DNA of 9,782 nt, taken from the NCBI GenBank assembly GCA_017529175.1, contig JAFXNX010000150.1, positions 1-9,782 on the forward strand, given 5' to 3'. Made by a program: the position numbers and the translations under genes. Under the pieces are notes generated by a model. That model saw only the letters and a program-made list of their open reading frames with translations. It did no database searches and was not told where the DNA came from. Below, piece by piece: positions 6,446 through 9,782 of the stretch (position 1 is the stretch's first letter; each line of letters opens with the position of its first letter). This stretch comes from Clostridia bacterium (GTDB lineage Bacteria > Bacillota_A > Clostridia > Oscillospirales > CAG-272).

Positions 6446-8176
6446 TCAGTCTCCTATCGACATCGAGTTCTCAGCGGGAACGTACTCGTAGCAGGTGACA
6501 GTTACGTCCATCGTCTTTCCCTGTCTGAGTATCGAAAACGTCAGCTTGTCGCCGACCTTGTGATTTGCAAGTATCGCCTTGACTTCCGCTTTCGTTGTTA
6601 CCGCGGTCCCGTCGACTGCGATCACCTGGTCGCCGTACTGGAGAACGTCGTCGTTGTATCCTTCAACGCAGGAGTAAACGTAAAGTATGCCGCTTGAATC
6701 GGATGTGAACCATCCGCCGCTTGTCGCCTCGTAGAAGTTTATGCCGAGGTATGCCTTTCCTTTGACGTAGCCGTATTCAGTCAGCTGCTTTGCAACGTTG
6801 CTTGCGTTGTTTGAAGGGATCGCGAATCCGAGACCCTCAATACCCGTGCCGGATGACTTCGCGTTGACGATACCGATAAGCTCGCCTTTTCCGTTGAACA
6901 TACCGCCGCCGGAGTTTCCGGGGTTGACCGCCGCGTCTGTCTGGATAAGCGTCATTTTTGTATTTTCCACCGTTATATCACGGCTGAGAGCGCTGATGAT
7001 ACCTGTCGTTACAGTTCCGCCGAGTTTGCCGAGCGGGTTGCCGACGACAATTACCTGCTCGCCTACCGTGATCGCGTCGCTGTCGCCCCAAACCGCCGCC
7101 GTAAGTCCTTCGGCTTTGATCTTGATGACCGCGATATCGGCGTCGCTGTCCCGTCCGATCACTTCAGCGGCATATTCCTCGCCGTTGTGAAGACGAACGG
7201 ATATCTTATCGGCGAGCTTGTCGCCGTTCTCTGTATCCGATATAACGTGATTGTTCGTTACGATATATCCGTCGTCGGATACTATAACGCCGCTGCCGGC
7301 GCCTTTGGTGACGTACTGACCGAAGCTGAAATAGCTTGTTGTGACGTACTCTGTCGTGATCTCAACTACAGAATCAGAGACCGCTTCGGCAACTGCTTCG
7401 ACAGATGTCACATCGGAGTCCGTCTTTGTTTCGACAGATCTGTACATAACAGTCGTATCCTTGACCGTCTTGTTTCCGCCGGCTTTGTTCATATAGATCC
7501 ACGAGCCGAGGAAGCCGCCGGCGCAGCAGAGAACTACGAGCATCAGCGCAAGAGCTGTTTTTATAACCTTATTGCCTCTTTTGACCTTTTTCTCCTGTTT
7601 CTCTTTTTTCGCTCTCGGATCCTGATACGCGGGAGCGCGGTATTCGGTGTATGCGCCGCCCGGCTGCTGCCACGCGCCGCCGTACTGTCCGTATTGAGGC
7701 TCGGCGCGGTAAGGATCGCGTGGCGCTTCGTATCTGCCGCCGGGAGCGTAAGCGTCGCGTCCGTAGTAAGGATCGCGCGGAGCGGAGTAGTATCCTTCCG
7801 GTCTGTCGTATCTCGGCGCCTCACGCCTCGGTTCGTCCGCTCTTCTGTATGTGAATGAGTACTCTCCGTCAGGCGCGCTGTCGGGGCGTTGCGCGGCGCG
7901 AGGAGGCATTTGCTCTCTTATGGGCGGAACGCTCTCGCTTTGCGGCGTCTGCGCATCTTCAATGTGAGCCGTCGCTTCTTTATAGCGCGGCGTCTGCGCA
8001 TCTTCAATGTGAGTCGTCGCTTCTTCATAGTGCGGCTCTTCGTCCTGAACGGGAGACGCCTGCTCTTCGATACCTTTCAACTCTTCCGTCGGAGCGTCGA
8101 CGTTCGGTTCCTTCTGCTCCGCTTCGTTATTTTCGTTGTAATTTTCGTTGTATTCTTCGGTGTTGTAATCTGACAT
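6446..8176 (-). CDS. htrA: HtrA/DegP-type trypsin-like serine protease with PDZ domain, membrane anchored
   Basis: An envelope quality-control protease of the S1C family that degrades misfolded exported proteins outside the membrane. Residues 1-200 form a long cytoplasmic, low-complexity region: acidic and Asn/Glu rich at first, then Pro/Tyr/Arg rich with APRDPY repeats. A basic stretch (189-203) leads to one transmembrane helix (about 204-228). The protease domain (about 262-460) has an intact catalytic triad: His310 in TNNHV, Asp347 in DADIAV and Ser422 in GNSGG. One PDZ domain follows (about 475-562). At 576 residues it is longer than the ~400-450 of Bacillus HtrA because of the N-terminal region. 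The ATG at 8176 has a GGAGG 9 nt upstream. It has its own candidate promoter and lies directly before the regulator-kinase pair, an order that suggests stress-induced expression. It could be named HtrA or DegP-like; its paralogue status cannot be judged here. Confidence 0.96.
   Translation of the reverse strand: MSDYNTEEYNENYNENNEAEQKEPNVDAPTEELKGIEEQASPVQDEEPHYEEATTHIEDAQTPRYKEATAHIEDAQTPQSESVPPIREQMPPRAAQRPDSAPDGEYSFTYRRADEPRREAPRYDRPEGYYSAPRDPYYGRDAYAPGGRYEAPRDPYRAEPQYGQYGGAWQQPGGAYTEYRAPAYQDPRAKKEKQEKKVKRGNKVIKTALALMLVVLCCAGGFLGSWIYMNKAGGNKTVKDTTVMYRSVETKTDSDVTSVEAVAEAVSDSVVEITTEYVTTSYFSFGQYVTKGAGSGVIVSDDGYIVTNNHVISDTENGDKLADKISVRLHNGEEYAAEVIGRDSDADIAVIKIKAEGLTAAVWGDSDAITVGEQVIVVGNPLGKLGGTVTTGIISALSRDITVENTKMTLIQTDAAVNPGNSGGGMFNGKGELIGIVNAKSSGTGIEGLGFAIPSNNASNVAKQLTEYGYVKGKAYLGINFYEATSGGWFTSDSSGILYVYSCVEGYNDDVLQYGDQVIAVDGTAVTTKAEVKAILANHKVGDKLTFSILRQGKTMDVTVTCYEYVPAENSMSIGD
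7942..8031 (-). repeat. Two tandem 45-bp units inside the htrA N-terminal region
   Basis: Two adjacent, almost identical 45-bp units (7942-7986 and 7987-8031) differ at a handful of positions. In protein they encode two 15-residue units, EATTHIEDAQTPRYK (52-66) and EATAHIEDAQTPQSE (67-81). The bases just beyond (from 8032, GCGGCTCTT) begin like another unit, suggesting a decayed third copy. The length is a multiple of three, so copy-number changes keep the frame. Confidence 0.92.
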
Positions 8177-8228
8177 TTCAATTTACCTCCGTCATAATTT
8201 TTCGTTTTGTGTTTCATCTTGTGCTCTC

Positions 8229-8234
8229 ATTATA
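8229..8234 (-). promoter_or_regulatory. -10 element of a candidate htrA promoter
   Basis: A perfect TATAAT reads on the minus strand 52 bp upstream of the htrA ATG, giving a leader of roughly 45 nt that ends in the GGAGG site. The hexamer 17 bp upstream (AAATAA, 8257-8252) does not resemble TTGACA, and neighbouring spacings give nothing better. A good -10 without a -35 is typical of an activator-dependent promoter. Confidence 0.6.
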
Positions 8235-8239
8235 ACCGC

Positions 8240-8261
8240 CTTGTGTGAAGGTTATTTGAAG
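8240..8261 (-). promoter_or_regulatory. Candidate regulator-binding direct repeat over the htrA -35 region
   Basis: On the minus strand, CTTCAAATAAC (8261-8251) is followed directly by CTTCACACAAG (8250-8240): 8 of 11 positions match and the period is 11 bp. The second CTTCACA core ends 9 bp before the TATAAT. The spacing and position match how PhoB/OmpR-type regulators replace a -35 element. An inverted repeat ATAACC/GGTTAT (8255-8250 and 8237-8232) overlaps the same bases and is an alternative operator reading. Binding by the neighbouring regulator is inferred. Confidence 0.45.
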
Positions 8262-8291
8262 ATGAACGGAAAATAAATTGAAATCGTGTTG

Positions 8292-9521
8292 TCAGCCGAG
8301 AGTGACTACGAATCCGTCGACGTTGTTGCCGGATACCGTGTAGGGCGCGTCTGTCACCGGAACGGAGGTCGTATCGCCTGATGAGGCGGGGACGAAGTAG
8401 ACGAGGCGCTCGCTGTCTGCGAGCTGATATGCCGGCGCGTCGACCGTTTTTATTACGTTTGTCGCAGCGTTGTAGCACAGCGCGGAATGATACGTATATC
8501 CCGGCAGACAGTCCTCGATATACTCTTCAAGGCATAAATCGAACTTGTCCATAATGAGCGAGTGGGGAAGACCGACGTATCTGTAGTGCCATCCCTCGAA
8601 ATTGATAGATGTGATACCCGCTTTGTGCTCCGGATAGCGAAGGATATATCCGTATCTGTCGTAGTTCTGCATGAACCATTCGCAATCCGGATAAGTCTCG
8701 ATATCATAGCTGACGCCGTCGTCCGTATAAACGGAGAGGTCCATTGCAAGTCCGGTGTGATGTTCGCTGTAACCGGGCTCCGCGACGTATGCGGCGGCGT
8801 ATTCGCTGCCGAATCTTTCAAGTCTGTCCTGATATATCTCCTGCTGTTTTTCGACACTTCTGAAAGAGCTGACGACGATGACGTCGTCACATCCGACAGT
8901 TTCGTAAAGATCGTTGGTTAAAGAGATAAACGCGTCGAGCGCGCCTCTCCGCAAGACCGTGTCTATAGTGCTGACGGAATAGTGCTCCGCCGCCTCTTTC
9001 ATATTGAACATCTCGACGGTCTCGGGAAATGTATACGCGTATTTGTAATTTACGAGAATAAGGTCTCCGTCGTGAATGAGTTCGTTTGAGAGCGTGACGG
9101 ATCTTTCATTATTATTACTGTTAGCGCCGTTTCCGCTTTCTGTATCGGGAACGGTGGTTTCAAAGGCAGGCGCGCTCTCGTCCGGCGCCGGGGCGTCTGT
9201 CGCGGATGCAGTATCAGAGACAGATGCCGAGGGGGACGGCGTTTCATTTTTTCTGTTTTTGATTATAAGGATGGCGCTCGCGCCTATGACGAGTGTGAAG
9301 AATATCACGAGTGCGATCAGCGCGCCGTTTCTTTTTCTGTACCGTTTCCTGCTCATTTTCGTAACGCGCCGCTTCGGGCGGCGTTCTCCGTCGACCGCGC
9401 TTGAATATATGACCGACCCGTCGCTTCTGCGTTCGGGCTGAGGTCCGTCCAACGGCTCGTTTGCGCGTCGGAAGCTTTCCGCGTCGTTTCTGCCTTGAGC
9501 GTTTCTTTCATTTTTATCCAT
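8292..9521 (-). CDS. VanY-family (M15B) D-alanyl-D-alanine carboxypeptidase, membrane anchored
   Basis: A zinc D,D-carboxypeptidase that trims the terminal D-Ala from peptidoglycan stem peptides outside the membrane. A cytoplasmic hydrophilic N-terminus (1-65) ends in a basic cluster before one transmembrane helix (about 66-87). A Ser/Thr/Pro/Glu-rich linker (about 88-140) follows. The catalytic domain (about 180-325) contains SSFRS (218-222), SEHHTGLAMD (252-261) with zinc ligands His254 and Asp261, and FEGWHYRYVG (308-317) with catalytic Glu309 and zinc ligand His312. All active-site residues are present. After LEEYI (331-335) there is an extra C-terminal segment of about 70 residues, predicted as beta strands and of unknown role. 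The ATG at 9521 has only a weak GGAT ribosome site about 10 nt upstream. Similarity to VanY is of family only; no vanHAX genes are nearby, so glycopeptide resistance should not be assumed. Confidence 0.94.
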   Translation of the reverse strand: MDKNERNAQGRNDAESFRRANEPLDGPQPERRSDGSVIYSSAVDGERRPKRRVTKMSRKRYRKRNGALIALVIFFTLVIGASAILIIKNRKNETPSPSASVSDTASATDAPAPDESAPAFETTVPDTESGNGANSNNNERSVTLSNELIHDGDLILVNYKYAYTFPETVEMFNMKEAAEHYSVSTIDTVLRRGALDAFISLTNDLYETVGCDDVIVVSSFRSVEKQQEIYQDRLERFGSEYAAAYVAEPGYSEHHTGLAMDLSVYTDDGVSYDIETYPDCEWFMQNYDRYGYILRYPEHKAGITSINFEGWHYRYVGLPHSLIMDKFDLCLEEYIEDCLPGYTYHSALCYNAATNVIKTVDAPAYQLADSERLVYFVPASSGDTTSVPVTDAPYTVSGNNVDGFVVTLG

Positions 9522-9552
9522 AATATATTGATCCGTAAGAAATTATGATTTA

Positions 9553-9584
9553 AAACGGGGAGAATCGTCAGATTCTCCCTGTTT
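9553..9584 (-). terminator. Intrinsic terminator of the right-edge minus-strand gene
   Basis: A perfect 9-bp stem (9558-9566 with 9571-9579, loop of 4) extends through one mismatch to AAAC/GTTT on either side. On the minus strand it is followed by TTTTAAAT. It lies 56 bp after the stop of the right-edge gene and about 30 bp before the carboxypeptidase start, separating the two units. Confidence 0.75.
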
Positions 9585-9590
9585 CTTCGT

Positions 9591-9604
9591 TTGAGGGCCC
9601 TCAA
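9591..9604. repeat. Perfect 14-bp palindrome
   Basis: TTGAGGGCCCTCAA is a loop-free, perfectly symmetrical 14-mer, located between the stop of the right-edge gene and its terminator. A second short dyad, GGGGTCCCC (9625-9633), lies 20 bp away. Lack of a loop argues against a terminator; a dimeric protein-binding site is possible. No regulator is identifiable. Confidence 0.5.
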
Positions 9605-9640
9605 GGCAAACCATGTAAGCCGCGGGGGTCCCCTTTATTA

Positions 9641-9782
9641 TCAGTCGTTAAGAGCGTCTTTGCGGGAAAGATTCATTCTCGCGCTAATCAGGCTTGTCTG
9701 GAATTTATGCCACTCGACGGTCAGTTTGCCGACAACGTCATTATCCAGATTAAAAACGGTCCCATCGACTTCCAACCCCGCG
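9641..9782 (-). CDS. Unrecognised protein, C-terminal 46 residues only
   Basis: An open frame on the minus strand enters from the right edge and ends at TGA (9643-9641), directly followed in frame by TAA TAA. The visible part reads as a plausible protein end: a strand-like start ([20 protein letters not shown]) and then an amphipathic helix (about residues 20-45 of this fragment) with mixed charge. I do not recognise the family. Support for it being real comes from the triple stop, the terminator placed downstream on the same strand, and the absence of any competing gene. No start or regulatory information is visible. Confidence 0.6.
   Translation of the reverse strand, partial: AGLEVDGTVFNLDNDVVGKLTVEWHKFQTSLISARMNLSRKDALND

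Noticed and set aside
7187..7858. 223-residue plus-strand open frame, Arg/Val/Ser rich
   Set aside because: It is the complement of htrA, whose catalytic triad and PDZ domain are clear; composition is that of an antisense shadow and no ribosome site was seen.
7942..8031. Tandem repeat considered as a start of a CRISPR array
   Set aside because: Only two directly abutting units, in frame and coding within htrA, with no spacers.
8175..8284. 10-bp inverted repeat ATTTCAATTT (8175-8184) with AAATTGAAAT (8275-8284)
   Set aside because: AT-rich, 90 bp apart and overlapping the htrA start codon; likely chance.
8453..8890. 145-residue minus-strand open frame
   Set aside because: It is in another frame within the carboxypeptidase gene, Ser/Arg/Thr rich, without a start context.
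8292..9521. VanY-type gene next to a two-component system considered as a glycopeptide resistance cluster
   Set aside because: No vanH, van ligase or vanX genes are present and htrA separates the two; VanY-family enzymes are common housekeeping wall enzymes in Clostridia.

Overview
The window looks like chromosomal DNA of an anaerobic Gram-positive of the class Clostridia, probably an uncultured gut-type Oscillospirales or Christensenellales relative. This is an inference. It rests on strong GGAGG ribosome sites, sigma-A type promoters, base composition near 50% GC with frequent ATA and AGA codons beside GCG/CGC, and the gene families present: a cytosolic parvulin, an HtrA with one N-terminal membrane anchor, and a membrane-anchored VanY-type D,D-carboxypeptidase. 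No mobile element, CRISPR array, tRNA or rRNA was seen.

Left block (1-1395, minus strand): a parvulin-type peptidyl-prolyl isomerase followed after 23 bp by an alpha/beta hydrolase that runs off the left edge. A compact divergent promoter region (1396-1542) drives this pair leftwards and a second unit rightwards. The rightward unit is a small SecB-like protein gene whose stop overlaps the GTG start of recG. RecG appears complete and carries an unusual insertion in its second helicase lobe. A strong stem-loop at 4165-4199 separates recG from the convergent genes on its right.

Right block (4212-9521, minus strand; transcription order right to left): a VanY-family D-alanyl-D-alanine carboxypeptidase, then an HtrA/DegP-type serine protease, an OmpR/PhoB-type response regulator and its sensor histidine kinase. 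The regulator and kinase genes overlap and the kinase lacks a good ATG start. HtrA has its own candidate promoter with a perfect TATAAT, no -35 hexamer, and an 11-bp-period direct repeat where the -35 should be. That arrangement is what a PhoB-like activator would use. The layout suggests a cell-envelope stress module in which the two-component system controls the neighbouring protease, functionally comparable to CssRS-htrA of Bacillus subtilis. The kinase's predicted extracellular domain has five cysteines within about 50 residues, so a redox or metal cue is conceivable.

Right edge (9522-9782): a terminator, a perfect 14-bp palindrome, and the last 46 codons of a minus-strand gene that I do not recognise.

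Most of the window is ordinary conserved chromosome. I see no convincing new system. The items most worth following are the htrA promoter repeats, the cysteine-rich sensor domain, the RecG insertion and the right-edge unknown.
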